64,000 nt of DNA from Strix aluco (taxonomy: Eukaryota; Chordata; Aves; Strigiformes; Strigidae), in contig NC_133939.1 of the NCBI RefSeq assembly GCF_031877795.1, forward strand, positions 4,569,698-4,633,697, given 5' to 3'. Both the position numbers and the translations under genes were made by a program. Below are positions 24,701-32,275 of this stretch, one piece after another. Under the pieces are notes generated by a model, which saw nothing but the letters and a program-made list of their open reading frames with translations, was not told the origin of the DNA and did no database searches. Position 1 is the stretch's first letter, and each line of letters opens with the position of its first letter.

Positions 24701-27358
24701 TGATTCTATTGAGCTACAGTCACCAAAAATAAGATGAGAAAGGTGTCATCTTGCTCAAGACAGCAATGAAGCATCATGTTTTCCTGGAAGCTTAAGCCAT
24801 GCTCTGCTTTATACATCTGTGAATGAGATTTAACGAAGAGAGTCTGTTCCCTGGTGAATGTATACACAGAGTGGTGTTTGAAGGCAGAATCAATAGTTGA
24901 ATCTGACCAACACAAGCTCTTAATGCAGATATAAGCCTTGGTTTTGCAGAAATCCTTTCCTGCAGTCCAGGCAATGGCCCGCCTGGCAGAAGTGGGCACT
25001 GCTTTGTTCACTGTTCCAGAAACCAGTTTCAGCCAGCTGATGTACATGGAAGCCACAGGTTCCTTCATGGAAAGAAACCTTTCTCCACAGGAAGGGAAAT
25101 AAAGAGGAAGAGGCCATCTTTTATTAGCTGCTGATAGGAAAGAATCCCCTTCATCTGAGCAACAAGGAGCAAGGGCACAATGCAGAGCAATCCTGCTCAA
25201 GGTGGGACAAAGACACAGGATCAGACGATGTTGCTTTAGGCAGCTTAAACCATTTTTTCTTGTCTCCCTCAAGTCGGCTGATGGCTCAGTCGCTCACTTT
25301 AATGAACCCAGCAGCACAGGGAAGCAAAAGGGGGAAGAAGTATATCGCTGAACCACCCAGTGACAAAATGTGTGTATGTCAGAAGGAAGGACAAAGAATT
25401 TCCTGGAGTCATTTGCCTTCTCTGAACAAGCTAGAGTTGCCACGGTTGAGTCTTGAGGAATGGGCGTTTAATCTACATGTGCCCATATGTGTATTTATGG
25501 GACTGTGAAGTTTTGAAACTGTCCTGGAAGTAGAGTGGGTGATTATCTTTAGTGCTAATCTCGTGGAAGAGCTGTCCCTTGGATGCTTCCTAGACATAAA
25601 AGTGGAAAGCGTTTTTTCCAAGACGGGAAAGGCAGGCACTGTTGAGCCTTAAGGAGCAAAAACGTGAAGTGGAAAAGAACTTAGAGGGGAAAGGACTGTG
25701 GGGAAGCCCCTTTTGAAGCAGACGCAAGAAGGTTTAGTCCAGAAAAAAAATTATAAAGGAGCTCCAAGTGCTGGTGAATGTGCAAGATAAACAATACAGG
25801 AAAGAAATCACATTCCATGTGTAGGGAAAAAAGGAAGAAAGCTAATTGCAGTTGGTAAAATTGAAGGAAAAGAGGATGCAAAAGGAACATTACTAAGAAC
25901 AGCATTCAAATAGAAATAAAAAGTTTTCCTCAGCTGCATCATCTTAGACCAAGGAGCCATCAGAGAAACTGAGGCACGTACGAAGAGGCAGGGGCTGTTC
26001 CCAGGTGGGGAATGCCGGGAGGGCAGGGCCGTGCAGGCTCCCCACAGCTCCCGCTTGAGCACAAAGTGTGCATGTTGTGCACTTCTTCACAACCTTGCAC
26101 GCCTGATCAGAACAGTTACTGGTGGAGGATCCAGACCATTGTTTCCCTTCTCCCACTTATGCGAGGATCCAGAAGGTGGCAGAATTACTAAGCAGGTGCT
26201 TTTCTTTATGGAAGAGAAGATCTCTGTGCTGTTCCTCTCTTCTTCCCATAGGGATCACCAGACTATAGCTTGGGATCCTCCCCACTGCAGGACATCCACG
26301 CTGACAGGCTCCCAAGGATTTGCTGTGCCTGCATAGGGGTTAGGGAAGGGAAAAACAGCACAAGAAGCGATAGACAGTTCTTTCTTGGCACCATTCATGC
26401 TGGGGTATCAAAGGAGCTAACCTTCTTGCAGCACAGTTTACCACCAAACAAACAGAGCTATTCCTGTGCTCACCATTGGAACACCTGCTGCAGCATTGCC
26501 TTCATAAGCAGTATTGCTTTCAGAACAAAAGAAAAAATGTGAATTTCTTGGGAGGCCTGAGAAACTAACCTGTAGTGTGCTGAGACTGGAGGGAAAACAT
26601 CTTAAAAAAAGTCACTTCTCAGGAATAGGAATGGGATGAGAGCCCCAGAGCAATACCCTCTGCTGCAGAGCACAGAACCCAACCTGCCCGAATAGTGCAA
26701 CTGGCTGGAGCTGAGAAGTCACAGCCAAACCTCCTCGGGCCATAAATGCTAAGACCTGGATATTAAACTTCAAACCAAGTGAGAGAGGAACATGACAGCA
26801 TGGCCACAATTGTTCTTCTGTGGATGTCAAAACATATCCTAAGCCGGAAGAGGCTTTGGAAACCAGGTGTTTCTGAGCAGGTCTGAGCAAGCCAAATCTC
26901 CTCTAGGGCCTGGATGTGTGTGCGGCTGGACGACTTTATCTCTACACTGAACTATTAAGGCTACTGTGAGATACTGACAATTGTTACTGAAACTGGATTC
27001 AAATTTTATAATGCTGAACACCAGTGAAGAGTTATTCTGGAAATTACAAATGAGGATGGATGGGAGCACAAAGTCATGTCAGCTCTCAGAATACTGATTA
27101 CTACCGCAGTGTTTTCAATGCCTTATAAATATCCTCCTCGAGGTTAACATCTTGCATGCTACTATATTTTAGTCAGCTGTTTTAGTAGCCACTGAAATAA
27201 CTTACCTGAAAACACTTTCACCAAAATACAGCTTTTAAAGACATACCTTTTATCTTTGCAGATCATTTGAAGAAGACTATGACACAGATGAAGTCTTATC
27301 TCCCTCTGAAACTGGAGACAAGTCAGACAAACTAGTTATCTCAGATCTCTCAGCATAG
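522..27358 (+). CDS. PPP2R3A: PPP2R3A, PP2A B'' regulatory subunit alpha (PR72/PR130), 3' part, 12 exons
   Basis: Joined coding exons: 522-782, 3038-3141, 5759-5861, 7675-7749, 14011-14097, 16467-16623, 18694-18742, 19288-19377, 20372-20547, 21043-21161, 22818-22924 and 27262-27358. They total 1425 bases in one unbroken frame, giving 474 residues and TAG. All introns are GT/AG and all phases match. Diagnostic stretches are INIPRFYFPKGLP, CGCPLYWKAPMF, YEHFYVIYCKFWELDTDHD and DLDGDGVLSMYELEYFYEEQ. The protein is a regulatory B'' subunit that recruits the PP2A A/C core to substrates in a calcium-dependent way. Two EF-hand loops are visible at residues 244-255 and 318-329 of the visible part. 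The paralogue PPP2R3B has a very similar core. I choose PPP2R3A because of the sequence detail and the MSL2 neighbour, which is its neighbour in human as well. Upstream exons, including the alternative starts for PR130 and PR72, lie outside the window. Confidence 0.95.
783..3037 (+). other. PPP2R3A: PPP2R3A intron, 2.3 kb
   Basis: Ordinary intronic sequence. Short open frames on both strands show no family resemblance and no splice logic. No repeat is recognised. Confidence 0.85.
3038..3141 (+). CDS. PPP2R3A: PPP2R3A exon b
   Basis: Acceptor GTTACAG, donor AA|GTGAGT, phase 0 in and phase 2 out. It encodes residues 88-121 (ICGCPLYWKAPMF ... SFVSMWR) plus two bases of Lys122. The CGCPLYWKAP motif is a signature of B'' subunits, where it forms part of the N-terminal helical domain that contacts the PP2A scaffold. 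Confidence 0.95.
3142..5758 (+). other. PPP2R3A: PPP2R3A intron, 2.6 kb
   Basis: AT-rich intron with a T-rich low-complexity run at about 4680-4711. No gene or transposon is recognised. Confidence 0.85.
5759..5861 (+). CDS. PPP2R3A: PPP2R3A exon c
   Basis: Acceptor CTCATAG, donor CAG|GTACCT, phase 2 in and phase 0 out. The first base completes Lys122, followed by residues 123-156 (ILRNCHDDASRF ... LEQEDFILLLQ). The HDDAS and LEQEDF motifs fit the family. The residue after DFI is Leu (CTG at 5850-5852), whereas human PPP2R3A and PPP2R3B have Pro as far as I recall. Confidence 0.94.
5862..7674 (+). other. PPP2R3A: PPP2R3A intron, 1.8 kb, with a strong inverted repeat
   Basis: No gene is recognised. 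The notable feature is a near-perfect inverted repeat at 6215-6269, listed separately. Confidence 0.85.
6215..6269. repeat. Intronic inverted repeat (hairpin)
   Basis: The left arm (6215-6224 plus 6234-6240) is fully complementary to the right arm (6253-6269). This makes a 17-bp stem interrupted by one 9-nt bulge at 6225-6233, with a 12-nt loop at 6241-6252. The arm core is TCTTGCTAGA paired with TCTAGCAAGA. It may be a small MITE relic or a folded intron RNA; no function is asserted. Confidence 0.8.
7675..7749 (+). CDS. PPP2R3A: PPP2R3A exon d (25 codons)
   Basis: Acceptor CTTGCAG, donor ACG|GTAGGC, phase 0 at both ends. It encodes residues 157-181, beginning DVVETHPGLTFLKDAPEF and ending RYITT. 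This is one of the most conserved stretches of the B'' core. Confidence 0.95.
9250..10211 (-). mobile_element. Solo LTR of an endogenous retrovirus (ERVL-like), 962 bp
   Basis: The plus strand begins TGTCATGG and ends CTAACACA, so the element has TG...CA termini. It is flanked by a perfect 5-bp duplication TTCCA (9245-9249 and 10212-10216). Five-bp duplications are typical of ERVL-class integrations. No gag, pol or env sequence is attached, so it is a solo LTR left by recombination. I infer minus-strand sense. Read that way, a CCAAT box (near 10081-10090) is followed by a TTTAAG TATA-like box (near 10045), and an ATTAAA poly(A) variant lies near 9440. The start TGTGTTAGG and the early GC-rich segment resemble LTRs common in bird genomes; that comparison is from memory. 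Confidence 0.85.
9637..9955. repeat. Diverged GC-rich tandem repeats inside the LTR
   Basis: The unit CTGCTCCRGYGTGGG, usually followed by a GGGCTGCAG half, recurs about six times with heavy divergence. This minisatellite-like core lies downstream of the inferred TATA box in the LTR sense, so it would sit in the 5' part of a transcript. It produces long spurious open frames on both strands. Confidence 0.65.
12390..12451 (-). mobile_element. CR1 LINE 3'-end fragment (old)
   Basis: It resembles the antisense of the CR1 3' end: AGACCAGAAAAGATCATTGT, then CTAGTCTGACCTCTTG and ACACAGGCCATAGAAC. Only the 3' terminus is recognisable, and divergence is high. Confidence 0.6.
14011..14097 (+). CDS. 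PPP2R3A: PPP2R3A exon e (29 codons)
   Basis: Acceptor GTTGCAG, donor CAA|GTATGT, phase 0 at both ends. It encodes residues 182-210, VIQRIFYTVNRSWSGKIT followed by LTELRKSNFLQ. The segment leads into the first EF-hand region of the B'' fold. Confidence 0.95.
14098..16466 (+). other. PPP2R3A: PPP2R3A intron, 2.4 kb, with a GC-rich block
   Basis: About 14150-14570 is GC-richer than the rest and includes several CpGs. It has no similarity I recognise. A perfect 9-bp hairpin lies at 14773-14797, and 15000-15130 is pyrimidine-rich. No gene is recognised. Confidence 0.8.
14773..14797. repeat. Short perfect hairpin
   Basis: CCTAAAAAG at 14773-14781 is the exact reverse complement of CTTTTTAGG at 14789-14797. 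A 7-nt loop separates them. Confidence 0.7.
16467..16623 (+). CDS. PPP2R3A: PPP2R3A exon f, first EF-hand
   Basis: Acceptor CTTTCAG, donor CAAG|GTATGC, phase 0 in and phase 1 out. It encodes residues 211-262 (TLALLEEEDDINQITDYFSY ... DLARYSDQ) plus one base of Ala263. The EF-hand loop at 16566-16601 reads D-T-D-H-D-L-Y-I-S-Q-K-D. It has acidic ligands at loop positions 1, 3, 5 and 12, with Asp in place of the usual Glu at position 12. In B'' proteins this calcium site controls binding to the PP2A core. Confidence 0.96.
16624..18693 (+). other. PPP2R3A: PPP2R3A intron, 2.1 kb, with a G-skewed block
   Basis: From about 17440 to 18120 the plus (transcribed-sense) strand is strikingly rich in G relative to C, with many GGG and GTGTG runs. 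No gene or transposon is recognised; a long minus-strand open frame here is low-complexity Pro/His/Ser-rich translation. Confidence 0.8.
18694..18742 (+). CDS. PPP2R3A: PPP2R3A exon g (49 bp)
   Basis: Acceptor TTTCCAG, donor GAG|GTGAGG, phase 1 in and phase 2 out. It completes Ala263, then encodes residues 264-278 (LSNRIIERIFSGAVV) and two bases of Arg279. It was placed by phase and by the conserved RIIERIFSGAV motif. The exon is too short to find by open-frame length alone. Confidence 0.93.
18743..19287 (+). other. PPP2R3A: PPP2R3A intron, 0.5 kb
   Basis: Nothing recognisable beyond the splice signals. Confidence 0.85.
19288..19377 (+). CDS. PPP2R3A: PPP2R3A exon h (90 bp)
   Basis: Acceptor CTTCCAG, phase 2 in and out. 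It encodes the last base of Arg279, residues 280-308 (GNEVQKEGRMSYADFVW ... DKRSAT) and two bases of Ser309. QKEGRMSYADFVW is a family signature. The donor is AAG|GTCTGA, a poor match to GTRAGT. Confidence 0.93.
19378..20371 (+). other. PPP2R3A: PPP2R3A intron, 1.0 kb
   Basis: No gene or repeat is recognised. Confidence 0.85.
20372..20547 (+). CDS. PPP2R3A: PPP2R3A exon i, second EF-hand
   Basis: Acceptor CTCCTAG, donor GAAG|GTAAGT, phase 2 in and phase 1 out. It encodes residues 310-367 (IEYWFRCMDLDGDGVLSMYE ... DLVKPERE). The loop D-L-D-G-D-G-V-L-S-M-Y-E at 20397-20432 is a fully canonical EF-hand with Glu at position 12. In the PR70/PR72 family this site is required for calcium binding and PP2A interaction. 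Confidence 0.97.
20548..21042 (+). other. PPP2R3A: PPP2R3A intron, 0.5 kb
   Basis: Nothing recognisable beyond the splice signals. Confidence 0.85.
21043..21161 (+). CDS. PPP2R3A: PPP2R3A exon j
   Basis: Acceptor TCTGTAG, donor AAG|GTATCA, phase 1 in and phase 0 out. It completes Gly368 and encodes residues 369-407, RVTLRDLKRCRMAHVFYNTF followed by FNLEKYLDNEQRDPFAVQK. A CR1 fragment begins almost immediately after the donor. Confidence 0.95.
21180..21465 (+). mobile_element. CR1 LINE 3' fragment, plus orientation
   Basis: The decayed frame reads KEAFFTSRPVKHWNRLPGED and then LFLEVFK, the C-terminal end of the CR1 reverse-transcriptase protein. The CR1 3' UTR follows (GGGACTAGAGGTCTCCTGGG, then TCTTCCAATACAAGTTATAC). 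The 5' limit is uncertain because the copy is truncated and diverged. Confidence 0.8.
21532..21562. repeat. Perfect 12-bp hairpin
   Basis: AGCCTGCTGAGT at 21532-21543 is an exact reverse complement of ACTCAGCAGGCT at 21551-21562. The 7-nt loop is TGCACTG. It lies within PPP2R3A intron sequence, about 70 bp beyond the CR1 end. Confidence 0.85.
22251..22268. repeat. (TTTG)n microsatellite
   Basis: Four TTTG units and a partial fifth, in a PPP2R3A intron. Confidence 0.8.
22818..22924 (+). CDS. PPP2R3A: PPP2R3A exon k
   Basis: Acceptor CTTTAG, donor AAGG|GTAAGC, phase 0 in and phase 2 out. It encodes residues 408-442, DIENDGPEPSDWDRYAAEEY followed by EILVAEESGNEQLQE, and two bases of Gly443. 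The acidic C-terminal region matches the family (GPEPSDW, AAEEYE). Confidence 0.95.
22925..27261 (+). other. PPP2R3A: PPP2R3A last intron, 4.3 kb
   Basis: No gene is supported. Open frames at 24234-25272 on the minus strand have no recognisable domains. The phrase GCTGTGATTCTATTGAG near 24691 is faintly CR1-like but too short to call. About 25620-25930 is purine-rich. Confidence 0.8.
27262..27358 (+). CDS. PPP2R3A: PPP2R3A terminal coding exon
   Basis: Acceptor CTTTGCAG, phase 2 in. It completes Gly443 and encodes residues 444-474 (SFEEDYDTDEVLSPSE ... LVISDLSA), ending in TAG at 27356-27358. The acidic FEEDYDTDE segment fits the PPP2R3A C-terminus. The last 15 or so residues differ from, and appear shorter than, the human tail as I remember it. 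Confidence 0.93.
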
Positions 27359-27652
27359 AGAAATGGAAGACATTTAATCATTATCTTTCAAACTGGATAG
27401 AATTCAGTCCCAAGACATTTAGGGATTTTTCTTAAATCCGTCATTGGAGCAATGTGCTTTATTTTGTACACTGTAACTTGAGAACCCTTTTTCTCTTCCT
27501 GTGTAATTGCAATAAGGTAATTTCTATAAAAAGGCTTTTTACAACGTGTTACTGTGCACGCTCATTAAAAATGGTGATTGCACCTTGTTTCATTTATATA
27601 TAGATTCTGTTATGTCCCCAGATGTGCAATAAATGCCAGCATCTAAAGATGA
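27359..27652 (+). other. PPP2R3A: PPP2R3A 3' UTR
   Basis: About 290 bases from the stop to just past the first AATAAA (27628-27633). The end point is inferred from the signal; longer isoforms are possible. Confidence 0.6.
27628..27633 (+). other. Poly(A) signal AATAAA for PPP2R3A
   Basis: Perfect hexamer in GTGCAATAAATGCC, 270 bases after the stop codon. It is the first canonical signal downstream. Confidence 0.7.
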
Positions 27653-29806
27653 ACTGTAACAACTGCATGCAACATCTACAGTGGTCATTTCTCAGTCAGT
27701 GCCATTCTGTCCCCTTGACTTTATACCAGGAGTGACAGCAGAGCTGCCAAATTAACTTAATTTAAATGTATGTCTAGAAATCTTTTAAAACACAGTTCTG
27801 GGTTTTTTTCTTAGTGTCCTGGAAATCAAGGCAACATGCCTGCACGTGGGGAGAGTGAAGTCTCCTTTTGTGCTTTAAACCACACGCTCTTACAGTTGAT
27901 ACTGGACATATTTTACTTGTATGACTCTATGGACAGTTAAAGCACTACATGATACAATGTTTCTCTAAGAATTTGAGAGATAGTTAAAATTTCTACATAT
28001 GCTCCTGTGCATAAGAAGATCTTCCTCAGGCTAGTGTTCTATCTCTGTAGGAAGTATTTTCTAGCATGTTTACAAAAAAGAGACATAAGCTGTTCAGCTG
28101 GTGCATTGAAACTGCTGTGTCTTGTGTGCACCAGTTCCGTCCATTCCCTGTGTTCTCCTCTCTTGTGTTGCTAACCTGGAAGCTGAGATGATGAAGAAAA
28201 AAACCCAATCCTAACCTAGTGTGCTAAATTTGTTACCAGAGGGATCCTTTAACTGGTAAAGGAATTAGTCTGTAATATTGCCAAAAATTTATTTCCCAGC
28301 CATGAAGTAGGCCCATCTCAGAGAGGAAACACTGTCACTAATGAATTCTTGCTTTAAGTGCAAAATTAAACTGGCTTTCCCCATAGAATCGCAACTGGTG
28401 GCTCTGGTACTAGCACAGAGTCTGCTGCTGGAGCTGTTCCTCCTTGCCAAGGAGTAGCTGTCTGTGATTCAGCACGGAGGCAATTACAACATACATCTTA
28501 CCAGTCCTCAATTTTGGCCATCAGAGATACACAAATAGATCTGGTACTTACCTTCTCCAGCTTGGGACAGGTTTCAGCTGTCATATTTTATTTCAACTAT
28601 CGTAATTGTGCCCAAATATGTAACGCTTGGTTGGTATGTATATGCTGGATTTCCTCTCAGCTCAGTGTCAGCATATCAGGCCGTGCCTCCTGGGGACATC
28701 CCTGCGTGAATCCCTGCCAGAACACCCCGAGGCCATGGCCAGCGCCAGGATCAGCCCTCCAAGCAGGCACCTCCTTGCCTGCACCACAGGCAGAGCCCCT
28801 CCAGTTAACAGATACCTCGTGTGTACACATGCACACGATTACCCTGGTGCATTGTGCACATACAGATACTAGCACAAGGGAACAGTAATCCCTGGATGAT
28901 ACCTCTGGGTGTTAATAACCAAATAAGTAATTGGCTGATCACTACAATGCAGCTTCACCTTTTCCAGGAGCCTTCGAAGCGTAACGCCTGCCTCCCAGTG
29001 CCCGGGTGGGAGGTACTGCTGCCTTGTTGAGGTTAGTAACTCTCTCCTCAGGATCAGACTCTGAAAGAGAGGAAGTTTTCAGTTGTCCTGAGCTTGGAGA
29101 TCTGTTTTTTCTTGAACAAAGCTGCTATTTTTATCCAGATGCATATACACCCCCCAGGATCCTGGATTTATTTGGGAAACTTCTGGATGGCCAGGTTATT
29201 AGAAAAGGCACTGCAAGGTAACTTCCAGGCCGTAATAAAGGCTGTAAGCAGGGAGCACTCTTACCCAACCAGGATAAGCCTCTTTGAATGCAACAAGCAC
29301 ACAAGAGTGGCTCTGTTCAGCACCAGGGTGTTTGAATCGCATCTCCATCATCACGATAAAACCTTGAGGGGAAAAGCTTTACTGGGGATGATTCCACAGA
29401 GGCCCAAATGCAGAAGCAGCTAGGAAATGACTGCAGACACAGACACAGGATGGCAGTCGCACAACCACTAACTGAAACCAGCTCTCCACTTTTTAGCAGA
29501 CAGAACATAGGCAAAGCTGTCCAGTGCTTTTCTTCACTGTCTAGGTCCAGAGTGGCCTTTTACTCTTGACTTGGTAAAATTTTACATCTCTCCAAAGGCA
29601 AAGATTCCTCAGAGGAACAAGAACACCCTGACCCCATTCTAGGCTGAGATTGAAGCTTCATGTTACTTCAGCATTGCAGCAGTATGGGAATGTCCAGTTT
29701 GCCAATTACGTAAAGCCTCATTCCAGACTAGCAGACTAGTCTCTTAAAGGTTTTAACCTGGGATAGCCCTTGCACCTCAAAGAAAAGAAGTTCTCCTAGT
29801 GCTGTA

Positions 29807-30040
29807 CAGAGTAATTCAGGTTGGAAGGGACTTCCATAGGTCTCCAGTCCACCTCCTTGCTCAAAGACAGGCCAGCTTCAAAGTTAGAGCAAGTTCTCAG
29901 GACCTCATCTAGCTGAGTTTTGAAAAATATCCACAGGTGGTGATTCTACAACCTCTCCACATACTATTCCTCCTCCCCCTCCTCATGGGAGTTCAGAGCA
30001 ACATCCTCTTCCAGGAAGGATGGATAGTCCGGGAATGCAC
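29807..30040 (-). mobile_element. CR1 LINE 3' fragment, minus orientation (old)
   Basis: The plus strand reads AATTCAGGTTGGAAGGGACT, then CTCCAGTCCACC, and later a degenerate GATTCTACAACCTCTCC. These are antisense of the CR1 3' UTR and the last part of its reading frame. It is diverged and truncated, so the boundaries are approximate. Confidence 0.7.
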
Positions 30041-30399
30041 AATTTCTTTTTCACACAAGGAGGGAGTTAGATGAAGGACTCAAGGACTCACCAGTTGAGC
30101 AAGTGACACCCTGTTCTCAAGCAGCAGATGTTGGGATGCAGATGCAGCTCGTGATGGGCTCTGAAGAGCTGGTCCTCCAGCAACTCTCGTTGCATTGCTC
30201 TTTGGTTTGGCATTTCTTTCCTTGCTAGGGCGTACCTTGAGCCTCCTTCTGTTCCTGCTCTCTCTATTCACCCACCACTTCAGGATTGTTCATCTCCCTC
30301 CTCATACGTCTTTTGCTCAGGGGCTTTAACTCAGCCCATCAAATCAATTCAGACTTGCACCTCACACCACACCAGTCTGCCTGAACTGGTGCCTTTTTT

Positions 30400-31130
30400 T
30401 GAGGAATCACAGAATTACAGAATGGTTTGTGGGCTGGGACCTTAAAGATCCTCTAGTCCCACCCCCCTGCCATGGGCAGGGACACCGTCCACTAGCCCAG
30501 GTTGCCCAAAGCCCCGTCCAACCTGGCCTTGAACCCTTCCAGGGAGGGGGCAGCCACAGCTTCTCTGGGCAACCTGTGTCAGTGTCTCACCACCCTCACA
30601 GGGAAGAATTTCTTCCTTATATCTAATCTAAATCTCCCCTCTGTCAGTTTAAAACCGTTACCCCTCGTCTTATCCCTACACCCCTGATCAAGAGTCCCTC
30701 CCCACCTTTCCTGTAGCCCCTTTCAGTACTGGGAGGTCACTCTAAGGTCTCCCTGGAGCCTTCTCTTCTCCAGCTGAACACCCCAACTCTCTCAGCCTGT
30801 CCTCACAGGGGAGGTGCTCCAGCCCCTGAGCATCTTTGTGGCCTCCTCTGGACCCACTTGAGCAGGTCCGTGTCCTTCTGCCATTGGTGCCCCCAGAGCT
30901 GGACACAGCACTGCAGGGGGGTCTCAGGAGGGCAGAGTAGAAGTGGAGAATCCCCCCCTCGCCCTGCTGGCCACACTGCTCTGGATGCAGCCCAGCACAC
31001 AGTTGGCTTTCTGGGCTGTGAGTGCACATTGCTGGCTCACAGTCAGTTTTTCCATCCACTAATACCCCCAAGTCCTTCTCCGCAGGGCTGAAGAAGTCAG
31101 TATCCAGAGCCTGGTAAAAATCACCACTTA
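30400..31130 (-). mobile_element. CR1 LINE, about 730 bp, with C-terminal reverse-transcriptase remnant
   Basis: The plus strand starts with the antisense CR1 3' end (GAATCACAGAATTACAGAATG) and continues through the antisense of the reverse-transcriptase C-terminus. On the minus strand, 31071-30742 translates to LGVLVD-type residues (MGVLVDGKTDCEPAMC), then a YSALLRPPC motif and GLEHLPCEDRLRELG. These are hallmarks of the CR1 protein. It is 5'-truncated, as is usual for CR1, and the frame carries no complete catalytic domain, so it is inactive. Confidence 0.92.
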
Positions 31131-32256
31131 CTAGGTTGTCTTTTCAAGGTTTATCTTCAGTAAATTGAGCCAGAAGCTTGTAGCTGGTCTGCTGAGCCCT
31201 TTGACCCGCAAACCCAAGGCCCTCACTTCTACAGAGGTTCACTGCTGCTATGACGAAGTGACTCCAAACCCAACTTATGCTTTCTAGTAGTTCAGCACAA
31301 CAGTCTAATCAAAGGGAAAAAAAAAGACAACAGCAAATGTTTTGCCTCAAATGTAAGTATAAGGACAAGCTACAGAAGCCACTCCCAGCTTGATCTCAGT
31401 GCAAAACGTGGAGTGATTTATATTCTTTACTCTAGGAGTAAAAATCCATTCTCTCTCACTAATACAATTGAAGATAACCATAATTCAGCAGCCACAGATG
31501 AATTAGTAAAGGAGGTATTCTACGCCCATTTGTGCCTTAGCCCTGCCCACAGCTGCTCTGGATGGAAGGTTGCTAAACCTGCAGTATGTAAGCAAGGTAA
31601 ATTTGGGAACTCCTGTTCTATTCGTAGCTTTTCTTTCTGGCTAGTCAAAATGTAAGACAGGGATGTTTGTGAACACGGACACCAGAACCTCCTCTGCTGC
31701 AACACACACCAGCTTCAGAGGTCAGCGAGCTCTCTAGAATGAAGCAAAACCAAGAATCACCACACAAAACTTGTCAGAGTCCAGTTCACTCTGACTTTGC
31801 CTCCCGTCTCCAACTGTCAATGCCACTTTAGATGTTGCATACCCTTAAAGACAGATCATGCCTTCTGCATTGCAAATCCAGCTCACACTGAAGTCTGTTA
31901 CGAGCTGGATTCCTTTTTCCTTACCAGTAGTCAGAAAAGTGAGTAAAATTCAGTTTTGCATGATGAAAAAATACATTTGTGTTTATGTGTTCTCTCTAGT
32001 CTGCTTTTGTCTAGCAAAAAGAAGTCCTGTGTCTTTACAAAACCCTTGCTTTTTATTTTTATATTCACAAATATTCTCTCTCTGCAGTACTAAGATTGGA
32101 GATATGGCTCGATACAACCACATGCAATTACTGCTGGAATGGTACTAGCTCGATTTTTTTCTTTTTTCTTCTTCTAAAACCTCAGTAGCAATTGCTGCCT
32201 TAAGGGTTTTCACCGGTCCGCCAAGCGCAGGCCCTGCCCAGCCCCTTCTGCCGCGC

Positions 32257-32275
32257 TGCCACCAAGCGGCAGTGT
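32257..32275. promoter_or_regulatory. Possible degenerate CTCF-like site
   Basis: GCTGCCACCAAGCGGCAGTG lies in a small CpG-containing patch between the two convergent genes. It matches the CTCF core with about two mismatches and is itself an interrupted palindrome (CTGCC ... GGCAG). This is weak evidence only. Confidence 0.2.

Noticed and set aside
24688..24712. CR1-like tail GCTGTGATTCTATTGAG
   Set aside because: Too short, and no adjoining CR1 body was recognised on either side.
24234..25272. 152- and 188-codon minus-strand frames
   Set aside because: They lie within the last PPP2R3A intron, have no family motifs, and overlapping alternative frames are equally open.
522..27358. Assignment to PPP2R3B rather than PPP2R3A
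   Set aside because: The core is similar, but the DINQITDYFSYEHFYVIYC segment, the FEEDYDTDE C-terminus and the convergent MSL2 neighbour all favour PPP2R3A.
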